Shown piece by piece: positions 8,700 to 19,422 of a DNA stretch of 64,000 bases (within the stretch, counting starts at the first letter, position 1; every line of letters begins with the position of its first letter). A model generated the notes under the pieces. It ran no database searches, was not told the DNA's origin, and saw nothing but the letters and a program-made list of their open reading frames with translations. Source of the stretch: Burkholderiales bacterium RIFCSPLOWO2_12_FULL_65_40 (GTDB taxonomy: Bacteria > Pseudomonadota > Gammaproteobacteria > Burkholderiales > Burkholderiaceae_C); contig MESL01000029.1 of NCBI GenBank assembly GCA_001770955.1, forward strand, positions 62,694 through 126,693, in the 5' to 3' direction. Made by a program: the position numbers and the translations under genes.

Positions 8700-9218
8700 T
8701 CATTGCGGACGATTTTCGTTGTGGTCCAGCGAGCGGCGCTGCGGTGCGAGCAGCACCCAGCTGGCCAAAGGCCAGAGCAGCGTTTCGAACAGCGGGGACA
8801 GCAGCATCGAAAACCCCGGCCAAGCCCCGCCCGCACCCATACCGACCAACAGATGCACCGCATGGGCGGCAAAGAACAGCCCGATCATCTGCAGCGATTG
8901 CTCCAGGGGCCGAAACCACAGGACACGCCGGTGGATGCGCTCGGTGCCATACAGCAACGCCACGTAGGCCAGCGCATGCTGTCCCAGCAAGGCTGATTGC
9001 TGCACATCCATGCACAGCCCCAGCAGAAAGGCGATTCCCATCCCCACCCGCAGTGGCTGGTGCACCCCCCAGAAAGCCAGCAGCACGATGAGCGCGTCCG
9101 GCATCCAGGGTGCGCGCCCCAAGGGCAGCATATTGAACGCCAATGCAGCCACCAGGCTGGCACCAATGAAGACGGGGTTGACCGGCAGCAACAGCTGCTG
9201 CCCACGCGGCATGATCAT
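8700..9218 (-). CDS. mreD: Rod shape-determining protein MreD
   Basis: Inner-membrane protein of 172 residues, almost entirely hydrophobic with about five helices, in the invariant position between mreC and mrdA. The segments GIAFLLGLCMDVQQSALLGQHALAY and the final helix before WVLLAPQRR match the MreD family pattern of a mid-protein acidic residue in a membrane segment (G-L-x-x-D). It joins MreC and MreB in the elongasome. The start ATG at 9218 gives MIMPRGQQLLLPVNP; an ATG two codons further in is equally possible. Confidence 0.9.
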   Translation of the reverse strand: MIMPRGQQLLLPVNPVFIGASLVAALAFNMLPLGRAPWMPDALIVLLAFWGVHQPLRVGMGIAFLLGLCMDVQQSALLGQHALAYVALLYGTERIHRRVLWFRPLEQSLQMIGLFFAAHAVHLLVGMGAGGAWPGFSMLLSPLFETLLWPLASWVLLAPQRRSLDHNENRPQ

Positions 9219-9270
9219 GGCGACCCTTCCTCGGTACGGCAGGCGCAGGCCGGTCTCTTCTGGCAGATCT

Positions 9271-10194
9271 TCATTTGCGGCCTTTTTTACGGACCGCCGT
9301 TTCGGGCTGGTCGGGCTCGGGGCGTTGTGGCAGCTGGCCGGTCAGAGGCTGCAGCAGCAACACATGGCGCGCCCCCTGGATCGCGGCCGCAGGTTCGCAA
9401 TAGATCCGCGCGAAAGCCGAATCGGCCCGCCGCTCGACCCGCACCACACGGGCCACCGGCAGACCGGGCGGGTACACCCCATCCAGGCCGCTGGTCGTGA
9501 GCTGATCGCCTTCCTGGACATCGGCGTTGGCGGACACGAAGCGCAGCTCGATACCGCCGCCGTGGCTCGCGACCGGGTCGCCATATGCCACGCCCCGGGC
9601 ACTGGTGCGGTTGTTGAGAACCGGGATGGCCTGCTCACGGTCGGTCAGCAGCGTGACCTCGCTTACAAACGGATAAACCCGCGTCACCTGGCCCAGAATA
9701 CCGGCTCCGTCGAGCACGGGCGAGCCCGGCAGCACGCCTGTATCCTGACCCCGATCCACCATGACCCGCCGCGAGTACGGGTCGGCCGTATCGTAAAGAA
9801 TCTGTGCCGCCTGGGCCGGCACTTGCAAGCGCTCGCGCAGGTCGAGCAATCGCCGCAGGCGGTCATTCTCCTGCCCCAGCTGATCCGCCTGGTGGGCGCG
9901 CTGCGCCAGCAGGGTCAACTGCTTGCGCGCGGCATCGGACTGCGCCTGTGCGCTATCCAGGGACTGAAAATACCGGGTGGCGTGATCCACCATGGCCACG
10001 GGCTGGAGCATGAGCCACTGGGCGGGATACAGCACGGTGGCCACGACCTTGCGCAGCGGTTCTGCCACCCGGAAGCGCGCATCTGCCACCATCAAAAACA
10101 GCGCCAAGGCGCTGTACAGGACAAGTTGGGAAAGGGCCGAGGGCCCCTGCCGGAAGAAGGAGGGGGCTCTGCGGTCCAGGGTTCCAAGCGGCAT
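9271..10194 (-). CDS. mreC: Rod shape-determining protein MreC
   Basis: Bitopic inner-membrane protein of 307 residues that links cytoplasmic MreB to periplasmic PBP2. One membrane helix lies near residues 22-40. It is followed by a coiled coil (about 75-115, QSDAARKQLTLLAQRAHQAD) and two beta domains containing RRVMVDRGQDTGVLPGSPV and the conserved GDQLTTSGLDGVYPPGLPVA. The last 25 residues are Pro/Lys-rich (ending RKKGRK). Length and gene order are normal. Confidence 0.95.
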   Translation of the reverse strand: MPLGTLDRRAPSFFRQGPSALSQLVLYSALALFLMVADARFRVAEPLRKVVATVLYPAQWLMLQPVAMVDHATRYFQSLDSAQAQSDAARKQLTLLAQRAHQADQLGQENDRLRRLLDLRERLQVPAQAAQILYDTADPYSRRVMVDRGQDTGVLPGSPVLDGAGILGQVTRVYPFVSEVTLLTDREQAIPVLNNRTSARGVAYGDPVASHGGGIELRFVSANADVQEGDQLTTSGLDGVYPPGLPVARVVRVERRADSAFARIYCEPAAAIQGARHVLLLQPLTGQLPQRPEPDQPETAVRKKGRK

Positions 10195-10318
10195 GGTGTG
10201 TCCCGGTCAGGCGTGGCTCATGGGGTGGTTCTCCACCATGGCAGCATACCGCGAGAAAACACGTTGATTCATGCCCATGTTGGCGTGCGGGGCCCGCATG
10301 TGGCTAGGCCCTCGTGCA

Positions 10319-11362
<1,044 letters not shown>

Positions 11363-11566
11363 TCAAAAATCCTCTCGGGCACGACAAGCGCTTCGGCCTG
11401 CCATCGCCGGTTTTGTGGGGTCTAAACTGGCTTTTTGCGTGCAACATCCGGCCCATTGCGGTCTTTTGCAGCAAAGGCGGGATAATAACGCATCCCCTGT
11501 GAATAACTCCTGCCGCAATTCCCGCTTGCGAAGCTTTACATCCGGTTTCCGATCCATTTTCCCCCT

Positions 11567-11866
11567 ATGGCACTGACATCCCAGGACATTGGCCGCATCG
11601 CCCATCTGGCTCGGCTTGAACTCAGCCCCAACGAAAGTGAGCGCATGCTCACACAGTTGAATGGTTTTTTCGACATCGTGGAGAAAATGCGCGCTGTGGA
11701 TACCCAGGGCATCGAACCCCTGGCGCACCCGGTCGCCACCATCCAGGACATCGCCCTGCGCCTGCGCGACGACGTGGCCAGCGAGCCCGACCAGCGCGAA
11801 GCCAACCAGAAGAGCGCACCGGCCGTCGAACGCGGCCTGTTCCTGGTTCCCAAAGTGATCGAGTGA
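11567..11866 (+). CDS. gatC: Asp-tRNA(Asn)/Glu-tRNA(Gln) amidotransferase subunit C
   Basis: Small scaffold subunit of 99 residues that wraps between GatA and GatB in the transamidosome. The N-terminal [16 protein letters not shown] and the central [13 protein letters not shown] are conserved GatC marks. It is followed after seven bases by gatA. No clear Shine-Dalgarno lies before the ATG at 11567, but the family N-terminus starts here. It is divergent from mreB. Confidence 0.95.
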   Translation: MALTSQDIGRIAHLARLELSPNESERMLTQLNGFFDIVEKMRAVDTQGIEPLAHPVATIQDIALRLRDDVASEPDQREANQKSAPAVERGLFLVPKVIE

Positions 11867-11873
11867 GCCCCGC

Positions 11874-13361
11874 ATGACCCACCCCGCATTGCATGACCTG
11901 GGCGTGGCCCAGCTCGCCACCGAACTGCGCGAACGCCGCGTTTCCGCCGTCGAGGCCGCCCAGCATTTTCTGGCCCGCGCCCACACCCACCAGCACCTGG
12001 GCGCCTATGTGGCCCTGAACGAGGAAGCCACCCTGGCCCAGGCCCGCGCCGCCGATGCCCGCATCGCCGCCGGTACCGCAGGCGCGCTGGAAGGCGTACC
12101 GCTGGCTCACAAAGACATCTTCGTCACCCGCGACTTTCCCACCACGGCCGGCTCGAAGATGCTGGCCGGCTACCAGTCGCCGTTCGACGCCACCGTGGTC
12201 GCGCGCCTGGCCCAGGCGGGTGCCGTGACGCTGGGCAAGCTCAACTGCGACGAGTTCGCCATGGGTTCGGCCAACGAGAACTCGGCCGTCGCCCCGGTGG
12301 GCTTCGAGGCCCCAGCACCCGTGCGCAACCCCTGGGCCACCGACCGCATTCCCGGCGGTTCGTCGGGCGGCAGCGCCGTGGCCGTGGCCGCGCGCCTGGC
12401 GCCCGCCGTCACCGGCACCGACACGGGTGGCTCGATCCGCCAGCCTGCATCCTTCTGCGGCATCACCGGCATCAAGCCGACCTATGGGCGCGCCAGCCGC
12501 TACGGCATGGTTGCGTTTGCCTCCAGTCTCGATCAGGCCGGCCCCATGGCCCGCTCGGCCGAAGACTGCGCACTGCTGCTCTCCGCCATGTGCGGCCCCG
12601 ACCCCGACCGCGATTCGACTTCGCTCGACTTGCCTGCCGAAGACTTCAGCCGTTCACTCAATGACTCTCTGGACGGCCTGCGCATCGGCATCCCGGCCGA
12701 ATTCTTCGGCGACGGCCTGGCGCCCGACGTGCGCGCTGCGGTCGATGGCGCGCTGAAAGAGTACGAAAAGCTCGGCGCCACGCTGGTGCCCATCAGCCTG
12801 CCGCGCACCGAGCTGTCGATTCCCGTCTACTACATCATCGCGCCGGCCGAGGCCTCGTCCAACCTCTCGCGCTTCGATGGCGTGAAGTTCGGCCACCGCG
12901 CCAAGGACTACACCGATCTGCTGAGCATGTACAAGCAGACGCGCGCCGAGGGCTTTGGCGACGAGGTCAAGCGCCGCATCATGATCGGCGCCTACGTGCT
13001 GAGCCACGGCTACTACGACGCCTACTACCTGCAGGCGCAGAAGATCCGCCGCATGATCGCCGACGACTTCCAGAACGCCTTCAAGAACTGCGACCTGATC
13101 GCCGGCCCCGTGGCGCCCACCGTGGCCTGGAAGCTCGGCGAGCATGGCAGCGACCCGCTGGCCGACTACCTGGCCGACATCTTCACGCTGCCCGCATCGC
13201 TGGCCGGCCTGCCCGGCATGAGCGTGCCTGCGGGCTTTGGCGAAGGCGGCATGCCGGTGGGCCTGCAGCTCATCGGCAACTATTTTCAAGAGGCGCGCCT
13301 GCTCAATGCAGCGCACCGCCTGCAGCAGGCCACGGACTTCCACCTGCGCAGCCCGCTCTGA
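11874..13361 (+). CDS. gatA: Asp-tRNA(Asn)/Glu-tRNA(Gln) amidotransferase subunit A
   Basis: Amidase-signature glutaminase of 495 residues that releases ammonia from glutamine for transfer to mischarged Glu-tRNA(Gln) or Asp-tRNA(Asn). The Ser-cisSer-Lys triad is visible: K80 in PLAHKDIF, S163 in the [13 protein letters not shown] motif and nucleophile S187 in [13 protein letters not shown]. Length is normal. It sits between gatC and gatB; the gap to gatB is 113 bases and carries a dispersed repeat copy. Confidence 0.97.
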   Translation: MTHPALHDLGVAQLATELRERRVSAVEAAQHFLARAHTHQHLGAYVALNEEATLAQARAADARIAAGTAGALEGVPLAHKDIFVTRDFPTTAGSKMLAGYQSPFDATVVARLAQAGAVTLGKLNCDEFAMGSANENSAVAPVGFEAPAPVRNPWATDRIPGGSSGGSAVAVAARLAPAVTGTDTGGSIRQPASFCGITGIKPTYGRASRYGMVAFASSLDQAGPMARSAEDCALLLSAMCGPDPDRDSTSLDLPAEDFSRSLNDSLDGLRIGIPAEFFGDGLAPDVRAAVDGALKEYEKLGATLVPISLPRTELSIPVYYIIAPAEASSNLSRFDGVKFGHRAKDYTDLLSMYKQTRAEGFGDEVKRRIMIGAYVLSHGYYDAYYLQAQKIRRMIADDFQNAFKNCDLIAGPVAPTVAWKLGEHGSDPLADYLADIFTLPASLAGLPGMSVPAGFGEGGMPVGLQLIGNYFQEARLLNAAHRLQQATDFHLRSPL

Positions 13362-13365
13362 ATAC

Positions 13366-13395
13366 CATAGCTGCTTACGCTTGATCAGTAAGCAT
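13366..13395 (-). repeat. Dispersed ~55-bp repeat family 1, partial copy A
   Basis: CATAGCTGCTTACGCTTGATCAGTAAGCA in the gatA-gatB gap is the reverse complement of the core of the family found at 19360, 27847, 37335, 43543, 49530 and 56165 (AGCGC-loop-AAGCGC core flanked by AGCTAT). The copy is degenerate. A second fragment resembling the family core (AACGCTGGCAGCT) lies at about 13430-13443, just before the gatB ribosome site. Confidence 0.55.
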
Positions 13396-13474
13396 TTCAG
13401 CATAAAAACATGCTGAAACCTATATAAATCAAACGCTGGCAGCTCCCCTTTTTGATAGCCAAGGACAGCTCCCC

Positions 13475-14923
13475 ATGTCTGCGAAACTGATCCACGGTTA
13501 CGAAGTCGTCATTGGCTTCGAGACCCACACCCAGCTGGCCACGAAGAGCAAGATCTTCAGCCGCGCCAGCACCGCCTTCGGCGCCGAGCCCAACACCCAG
13601 GCCTGCGCCGTGGACCTGGCCCTGCCCGGCACCCTGCCCGTGATGAACCGCGAGGCGGTGGCCTGTGCCATCAAGCTGGGGCTCGCCCTGGGCTCGCACA
13701 TCGCGCCCAGGAGCATCTTCGCGCGCAAGAACTACTTCTACCCGGACCTGCCCAAGGGCTACCAGATCAGCCAGTTCGAGATTCCCGTGGTGCAGGGGGG
13801 CGAGGTGTCGTTCTACCTGGGCGACGAGCCCAAGACGGTGCGCCTGGTGCGCGCCCACCTGGAGGAAGACGCGGGCAAGTCGCTGCACGAAGAATTCCAC
13901 GGCATGAGCGGCATCGACCTGAACCGCGCCGGCACGCCGCTGCTGGAGATCGTGACCGAGCCCGACATGCGCTCCAGCGAAGAGGCGGTGGCCTACGCGC
14001 GCGAGCTGCACAAGATCGTCACCTGGATCGGCATCTGCGACGGCAACATGCAGGAAGGCAGTTTCCGCTGCGATGCCAACGTCTCGGTGCGCAAGCCGGG
14101 CCAGCCGCTGGGCACGCGCCGCGAGATCAAGAACCTCAACAGCTTCAAGTTCATGCAGCAGGCGATCGACTACGAGATCCGCTGGCAGATCGAGGAGATC
14201 GAGGACGGCCGCGCCATCGAGCAGGCCACGGTGCTGTTCAACCCCGACACGGGCGAGACGCGCGCCATGCGCACCAAGGAAGACGCGGCCGACTACCGCT
14301 ACTTCCCCGACCCCGACCTGCCGCCGCTGGTGATCGCACCCGAGTGGGTGGAGGCCACGCGCGCGCAGATGCCCGAGCTGCCCCGCGCCATGGCGGCACG
14401 CTTCGTGCAGGACTACGGCCTGCCCGAGTACGACGCCACCACGCTCACGCAGAGCAAGGCCATGGCGACCTACTTTGAAGCCGCGGCCCAGGCCAGCGGT
14501 CAGGCCAAGCTGGCGAGCAACTGGATCATGGGTGAAACCTCGCGGCGCCTGAACGCGGGCGAATCCGGCATCGAGCAGGCACCGGTGGCTGCCGCACAAC
14601 TGGCAGAGCTGCTCAAGCGCATTGCCGACGGCACCATCTCCAACAACGCAGCCCGACAGGTGTTCGACGCGCTATGGACTGGCGAGGCCACCGATGTGGA
14701 CGCCGTCATCGAAGCCAAGGGCCTCAAGCAGATGAATGACAGCGGGGCGCTGGAGAAGATCGTCGATGAGGTGATTGCCGCCAACCCCGACAACGTGGCG
14801 CAATACAAGGCCGGCAAGGACAAGGCCTTCAACGCGCTGGTGGGCCAGGTCATGAAGGCCAGCAAGGGCAAGGCCAACCCGCAACAGGCTACCGACCTGC
14901 TGCGTGCACGCCTGAGCGCCTGA
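13475..14923 (+). CDS. gatB: Asp-tRNA(Asn)/Glu-tRNA(Gln) amidotransferase subunit B
   Basis: Kinase-like subunit of 482 residues that binds and phosphorylates the mischarged aminoacyl-tRNA. The N-terminal [20 protein letters not shown], the central [19 protein letters not shown] and [14 protein letters not shown] are family signatures. The C-terminal helical and YqeY-like tail domain (about 360-482) is present. An AAGGA ribosome site lies about ten bases before ATG 13475. The N-terminus has THTQL where many relatives have VHVQL or VHAQL; this is minor. Confidence 0.97.
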   Translation: MSAKLIHGYEVVIGFETHTQLATKSKIFSRASTAFGAEPNTQACAVDLALPGTLPVMNREAVACAIKLGLALGSHIAPRSIFARKNYFYPDLPKGYQISQFEIPVVQGGEVSFYLGDEPKTVRLVRAHLEEDAGKSLHEEFHGMSGIDLNRAGTPLLEIVTEPDMRSSEEAVAYARELHKIVTWIGICDGNMQEGSFRCDANVSVRKPGQPLGTRREIKNLNSFKFMQQAIDYEIRWQIEEIEDGRAIEQATVLFNPDTGETRAMRTKEDAADYRYFPDPDLPPLVIAPEWVEATRAQMPELPRAMAARFVQDYGLPEYDATTLTQSKAMATYFEAAAQASGQAKLASNWIMGETSRRLNAGESGIEQAPVAAAQLAELLKRIADGTISNNAARQVFDALWTGEATDVDAVIEAKGLKQMNDSGALEKIVDEVIAANPDNVAQYKAGKDKAFNALVGQVMKASKGKANPQQATDLLRARLSA

Positions 14924-15019
14924 GCGCCTGTACCCTGCAGTGTGGACCTCGCCGCGCGGTGCGCGGCAAGGCCCGGCACATTTCAGTTATCCATTCTGCG
15001 AACGCTGCACCCGCGACGC

Positions 15020-15147
15020 ATGAAACTGGCGCGCCCCAGGCCAGGGCCGCCGCGCAAGGGCCGCCCCGCCGCGCTGGCGGCGTCCCCCTGCCCGCAGCGC
15101 GCAGCGATGCGAGAGCGGGGGGAAGGCGCGAAGCGACTCAGGGGGGG
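15020..15147 (-). repeat. Dispersed GC-rich repeat family 2, copy 1
   Basis: Read on the minus strand this begins CCCCCCCTGAGTCGCTTCGC and runs through a C-rich block, a palindromic ATCGC/GCGAT-type core and a CGGCGGGGCGG block to GCGCGCCAGTTTCA. The same succession of blocks recurs at 35415 and 54571 on the plus strand. It fills most of the 236 bases between gatB and the DUF4124-like gene and contains no credible ORF. It lies immediately 3' of both convergent genes. Confidence 0.7.
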
Positions 15148-15159
15148 TGTTGTTTCACT

Positions 15160-15852
15160 TCAGCGCGCGCTGGAAGCGCCCGAACCCACCGGCGCTGACA
15201 TCACGGAAGTGCCCCGCTGGCTGGCCCAGAGCTGCTGAAGCTGGGCCAGCTCCGCATCAAACCGCTGGTGCACGCGGCGCTTTTCCTGGTCCTGACCGGC
15301 GATGAAGCGTTTTTGCTCCAGCACGTCCTCGTCGTTCTCCGCCAGCTGGCGTCGCAGCGTCATGGGCGCCTTGGAGGGGTCCTTGCGGTAGAACTCCATC
15401 TCCTGGTCGAGCGTCTTGCGCCGGGCCTGCAGCTCGGCAATGCGTTTGGTGGCAATGGTCGTCACCTCGTCCACCTGCGCCAGGCTGGTGGCACGCTCGG
15501 CATCGTGGGCGGCCTGATCGGGGTAACGGGCCAGCAGCACCCGCTCGCGCCGGCGCTCCTCGGCAATGCGGTTGCGCTCTTCCAGCTCCTTGCGGCGCTG
15601 TACCTCCAGGGCTTCGCGCTCCTGCTGCGTGAGGGTGGGGCCGATGACGCGGCGCAGGGTTCCGGACGGCCCCAGCTCGCGCTGCTCCCGGTCGATGCAT
15701 TCGGGGATGGGACGGTCGGACGTGAGCTTGCGCCCCTGCTTGTCCACACAGGTGTAGATGCTCAGGGCACCCGGACTGGTTTGCGCGGCCACGGCGGCGC
15801 ACAGGCCTGCCAGCAAGCCGCCCACTCCGTATTTCCACACCCGGTTTTTCAA
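15160..15852 (-). CDS. DUF4124-like periplasmic coiled-coil protein
   Basis: Exported protein of 230 residues and unknown function. A signal peptide (KNRVWKYGVGGLLAGLCAAVAAQ) is followed by a short Cys-containing domain (LSIYTCVDKQGRKLTSDRPIPEC, residues about 30-52), as in DUF4124 proteins. The rest is a long charged helical region rich in Arg/Glu (about 75-215) that should form a coiled coil. I chose the TTG at 15852 because an AGGA site lies seven bases upstream and the signal peptide starts there. An in-frame ATG at 15876 would add eight charged residues and overlap the pyrE end. Confidence 0.75.
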   Translation of the reverse strand: MKNRVWKYGVGGLLAGLCAAVAAQTSPGALSIYTCVDKQGRKLTSDRPIPECIDREQRELGPSGTLRRVIGPTLTQQEREALEVQRRKELEERNRIAEERRRERVLLARYPDQAAHDAERATSLAQVDEVTTIATKRIAELQARRKTLDQEMEFYRKDPSKAPMTLRRQLAENDEDVLEQKRFIAGQDQEKRRVHQRFDAELAQLQQLWASQRGTSVMSAPVGSGASSAR

Positions 15853-15856
15853 TGGA

Positions 15857-16555
15857 TCATCCTTCCTCGACACCATAACGCTGGCGGTACGCCAGCACGC
15901 GGTCACGGTGAATCTCCATGTCGGAGCCACCGCTGCTGGAAAGATACAGCAATAAGTCTGCCAGCGTGGCGATCGCGCACACCTGCAGCCCCAACTGGCG
16001 GCGCACATACTGGACGGCACTGTGCTCGACGTCCTGGCCATTCTCGGTGGCTTTTTCCTGGCGGTCCAGCGCAATCGCCACGGCGTGGGGCGTGGCGCCC
16101 GCTGCACGGATGAGTGCGATGGACTCGCGCGCGGCCGTTCCGGCGGACATGACATCGTCGATGATCAGCACCCGGCCCTGGAGCGGCGCGCCCACCAGGG
16201 TGCCCCCCTCGCCGTGGTCCTTGGCCTCCTTGCGGTTGTAGGCGAAGGGCACATTGCGGCCACGCCGGGCCAGCTCGACGGCCACCGTGGCCGCCAGCGG
16301 AATGCCCTTGTAGGCAGGGCCGAACACCATGTCGAATTCGATACCGCTGGCCAGCAGGGCTTTTGCATAGAATTCTGCAAGGCGACCCAGTTTGGCGCCA
16401 TCATCGAACAGCCCCGCATTGAAGAAATAGGGACTCAACCGACCGGCCTTGGTCTTGAATTCACCAAACCGCAACACGCCGGATTCGACGGCAAAACGCA
16501 CGAAATCCTGCGCCAGATCGTTCCCCGCCCCCGTTTGTGCGCCTTTATCCACCAT
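15857..16555 (-). CDS. pyrE: Orotate phosphoribosyltransferase
   Basis: Enzyme of pyrimidine synthesis, 232 residues, that joins orotate and PRPP to give OMP. The PRPP-binding signature is [17 protein letters not shown] near residues 130-146. The N-terminal [18 protein letters not shown] and the catalytic loop [15 protein letters not shown] are typical. The start ATG at 16555 has an AAGGA site seven bases upstream; a longer open frame extends into xthA. Its start codon overlaps the divergent xthA start (CATG at 16553-16556). It is followed directly by the DUF4124-like gene, probably co-transcribed. Confidence 0.95.
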   Translation of the reverse strand: MVDKGAQTGAGNDLAQDFVRFAVESGVLRFGEFKTKAGRLSPYFFNAGLFDDGAKLGRLAEFYAKALLASGIEFDMVFGPAYKGIPLAATVAVELARRGRNVPFAYNRKEAKDHGEGGTLVGAPLQGRVLIIDDVMSAGTAARESIALIRAAGATPHAVAIALDRQEKATENGQDVEHSAVQYVRRQLGLQVCAIATLADLLLYLSSSGGSDMEIHRDRVLAYRQRYGVEEG

Positions 16556-17369
16556 GGCAAATTCCTTGTTCAGATTAACCAGTCTCAACCTCAACGGCAT
16601 CCGCTCCGCCACCAGCAAGGGCGTGGAGTCATGGATCGCCGACACCGGGCCGGATTGTATTTGCGTGCAGGAAGTGAAGGCACAGGCGGCCGATATCGAT
16701 GGACGCTTTGAACAACTGGCCGGCTTGCAGGGTCATTTTCATTTCGCCGAGAAGAAAGGGTATTCCGGCGTCGGCATCTACACCCGGCATGAGCCCAGCG
16801 AGGTGATTGCAGGGTTTGGGTCACCCGAATTCGACGCCGAGGGCCGCTTCCTCGAACTGCGCTTTGACACGCCTTCGCGCAAGCTCTCGATCATCAGTGC
16901 GTACTTCCCCAGTGGCTCGTCCAGCGAGGAGCGCCAGCTGGCCAAGTTCCGTTTTCTGGAAGTCTTCCATCCGCACCTGATGCACACCAAGGCGCAGCGC
17001 GAATTCATTCTGTGCGGCGATATCAACATCGCCCACCAGCAGATCGACCTGAAAAACTGGCGCAGCAACCAGAAGAACAGCGGATTCCTGCCCGAAGAGC
17101 GCGCCTGGATGACAAAGTTGTTGCACACAACTGACCCAGGCGGTGGCCTGATCGACGTTTACCGCCAGCTACAACCCACCGCCACCGACACTGCCTATAC
17201 CTGGTGGAGCAACCGGGGACAGGCCTACGCCAACAACGTGGGCTGGCGGCTGGACTACCATCTGGCGACCCCCGCACTGGCCTCCCTGGCACGCGCAGAG
17301 CATATTTACAAGGGCACGAAGTTCTCTGACCATGCTCCCATCACTGTGGACTACGCCTTCACGCTCTGA
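16554..17369 (+). CDS. xthA: Exodeoxyribonuclease III (AP endonuclease)
   Basis: EEP-family nuclease of 271 residues that cleaves abasic sites and 3' blocked ends in base-excision repair. Motifs in order: [12 protein letters not shown] (metal-site Asn), CVQEVKAQ (metal-binding Glu), CGDINIAH (Asp/Asn), WRLDYHLA and [11 protein letters not shown] (catalytic Asp-His). The start is uncertain: the ATG at 16554 interlocks with pyrE and has no ribosome site, while a TTG at 16566 would give [13 protein letters not shown], closer to most relatives. In either case the promoter must lie inside pyrE. Confidence 0.92.
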   Translation: MANSLFRLTSLNLNGIRSATSKGVESWIADTGPDCICVQEVKAQAADIDGRFEQLAGLQGHFHFAEKKGYSGVGIYTRHEPSEVIAGFGSPEFDAEGRFLELRFDTPSRKLSIISAYFPSGSSSEERQLAKFRFLEVFHPHLMHTKAQREFILCGDINIAHQQIDLKNWRSNQKNSGFLPEERAWMTKLLHTTDPGGGLIDVYRQLQPTATDTAYTWWSNRGQAYANNVGWRLDYHLATPALASLARAEHIYKGTKFSDHAPITVDYAFTL

Positions 17370-17392
17370 CCTTCAGCCCACGCCCACCGCCC

Positions 17393-19348
17393 ATGCCCGA
17401 ATCCCTCGACACCAACCCGGCACCGGCCCAGTGCTTTCGCCCTGAAAATAACGAGGCGCTGTGGAAACTGGTGAGTGCGCCGCACCCCGTCGTGGGCAAG
17501 GCGCACCACCTCGGCGAGGCCTTGCTGCACGCCGGAGCGATCACCCCCTCGGCCCTGGCCGACAGCCTGGCCATCCAGCAACTGGAGCGAGAGCGGGGCA
17601 AAGACCGGCCCATCGGGCAGATCCTGATCGAGCGCGGGGATCTCACCGAGGAACAATTGAGCCAGGTGATCGCCTCCTGGCTGGGGGAATACATGGTGCA
17701 TCCGGGCCTGCTGAGCCCGGATGCCACGGCCCTGGCCCTGGTGCCGCGCGCGGTGGCCGAGCGCGAATCCGTGCTGCCGCTGATGACCCACGAGGACGCC
17801 CTGGTCGTCCTGATGGCCGACCCGTATGACCGCGTGTTGCTGGACGAGCTGCGCTTTCTCACGCAGCGGCGCCTGATACCGCTGCAGGCCGCGCCCGGCA
17901 CGCTGATGCCGGCCATCGCCAATGCCTACAGCGTTCACCCGACCCAGAGCAGCAAGACCACCAAACCTTCCGGCCCGGCACCCCGGGGCACCAATGGCCT
18001 GCGCAGCCCGGCGGCAGTGCGCGCCACCTCGCAGGAACTGGCCACCAACCTGAGCAGTGCGGGGTCCGAGACGGACACCGAAGAAACCGATGTGGTGAGC
18101 GAGGCCGACAACACGCTGGTGCGGCTGATCAACACCGTCATCGACGAAGCCATTGCCCACCGCGCCTCCGACATCCACATCGAAACCGAGCCCGCGCCGC
18201 AGAACGTCCGCGTGCGGCTGCGCATCGACGGCGATCTGGTGCCCTACCTCGAACTGCCTGCGCGCTTTCGCTATGCCATGGTGGCACGCATCAAGATCAT
18301 GGCGAGCATGGACATCTCGGAGCACCGCAAACCCCAGGATGGAAAGATCGATTTCTCCCGATTTGGCGGCCCGCCGGTGGAGTTGCGCGTCGTCACCGTG
18401 CCCACCTCGCGGGGGCTGGAAGACGTGGTGCTGCGCCTGCTGGCAGGCGCCAAGCCGCTGCCGCTGGAAGACATCGGCCTGAGCACCAACAACCTCACCA
18501 CACTGCGGGACGTGGTAAAGAAGCCCTATGGCCTGATCCTGGTGGTCGGCCCCACGGGTTGCGGCAAGACCACGACCCTGCATTCGGTCATCCGCGACAT
18601 CAACACCGCGGGCCGCAAAATCTGGACGGCCGAAGACCCGATCGAAATCACCCAGAGCGGCCTGCGCCAGGTGCAGATGAACCCGCGCATCGGCTGGACC
18701 TTTGCGGCCGCCATGCGCACCTTTCTGCGCGCCGACCCCGATGTGATCATGATCGGCGAAATGCGCGACGAGGAAACCGCGCGCATCGCCATCGAGGCTT
18801 CGCTCACGGGGCACCTGGTGCTGTCCACGCTGCACACCAATTCGGCCCCCGAGAGCATTGCGCGTCTGCTCGAAATTGGCCTGGACCCGTTCAATTTTTC
18901 GGATTCTCTGCTGGCCATCCTGGCCCAGCGCCTGGTGCGGCGCCTGTGCAAGGCCTGCCGCGAGTCCTGGATCGCGGACGACGACACCTTGCTCGGGCTG
19001 GCCTCGCAATACCTGGCCAGCGGAACCCACAACTCCCCCGAGGACCGCGCCGCCCAGGTGGACCGCTGGCGCAAGAACTACGGCAACGCGTCCGGAGAAG
19101 TCACCCTGTGGCGCCCCAGGGGCTGTGACGAATGCGAGCACCACGGGTACCGTGGTCGCATGGGCATCCACGAACTGATGCTGAGCGATGACACCATCCG
19201 CCAGCACATCCGCCATCGCGCGCCCGCGTCCGACATCCGGCATGCGGCGCTCTCGGCCGGCATGCTGACCCTGCGCCAGGATGGCATCGAGAAGGTGCTG
19301 CAAGGACTGACCGACATGACCGAAGTGGTGGCCGCCACCAATTTGTGA
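17393..19348 (+). CDS. PulE/GspE/PilB-type secretion or pilus ATPase with MshEN-like N-terminus
   Basis: Hexameric ATPase of 651 residues of the type that drives pilus or pseudopilus assembly. Residues 39-62 and 73-96 are two tandem motifs of the LGxxLxxxGxxTxxxLxxxLxxQ type that define the c-di-GMP-binding MshEN domain; the leading Arg is replaced by His or Pro. A Ser/Thr/Pro linker (about 185-240) leads to the ATPase core: Walker A G386-PTGCGKTT, Asp box DVIMIGEMRDEETARIA and His box HLVLSTLHTN. The zinc-type tetracysteine is complete (C519/C522 and C578/C581). No pilus or secretion genes are adjacent. A paralogue lies at 57545-59929. Confidence 0.9.
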   Translation: MPESLDTNPAPAQCFRPENNEALWKLVSAPHPVVGKAHHLGEALLHAGAITPSALADSLAIQQLERERGKDRPIGQILIERGDLTEEQLSQVIASWLGEYMVHPGLLSPDATALALVPRAVAERESVLPLMTHEDALVVLMADPYDRVLLDELRFLTQRRLIPLQAAPGTLMPAIANAYSVHPTQSSKTTKPSGPAPRGTNGLRSPAAVRATSQELATNLSSAGSETDTEETDVVSEADNTLVRLINTVIDEAIAHRASDIHIETEPAPQNVRVRLRIDGDLVPYLELPARFRYAMVARIKIMASMDISEHRKPQDGKIDFSRFGGPPVELRVVTVPTSRGLEDVVLRLLAGAKPLPLEDIGLSTNNLTTLRDVVKKPYGLILVVGPTGCGKTTTLHSVIRDINTAGRKIWTAEDPIEITQSGLRQVQMNPRIGWTFAAAMRTFLRADPDVIMIGEMRDEETARIAIEASLTGHLVLSTLHTNSAPESIARLLEIGLDPFNFSDSLLAILAQRLVRRLCKACRESWIADDDTLLGLASQYLASGTHNSPEDRAAQVDRWRKNYGNASGEVTLWRPRGCDECEHHGYRGRMGIHELMLSDDTIRQHIRHRAPASDIRHAALSAGMLTLRQDGIEKVLQGLTDMTEVVAATNL

Positions 19349-19359
19349 CGGACTTGATG

Positions 19360-19415
19360 CCAAAATGGCCTCTGACGCTTTCTGGATAAGCGCCAAAAGC
19401 TATCAAAACAAGAGC
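19360..19415 (+). repeat. Dispersed ~55-bp repeat family 1, copy B
   Basis: CCAAAATGGCCTCTGACGCT at the left, then TTCTGGATAAGCGCC, then AAAAGCTATCAAAACAAGAGC. The inverted GACGCTT/AAGCGCC core and the AGCTATCAAAA arm align base by base with copies D and G. It occupies the 74-base gap between the convergent ATPase and receiver genes and starts 12 bases after the ATPase stop. Confidence 0.8.
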
Positions 19416-19422
19416 AAACTAC

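Noticed and set aside
6827-9091. Plus-strand open frame of 754 codons opposite mrdA and mreD
   Set aside because: Runs across two well-supported minus-strand genes and has no recognisable domain.
17351-19396. Minus-strand open frame of 681 codons opposite the MshEN-type ATPase
   Set aside because: Mirror frame; composition bias and full overlap with a protein showing all ATPase motifs.
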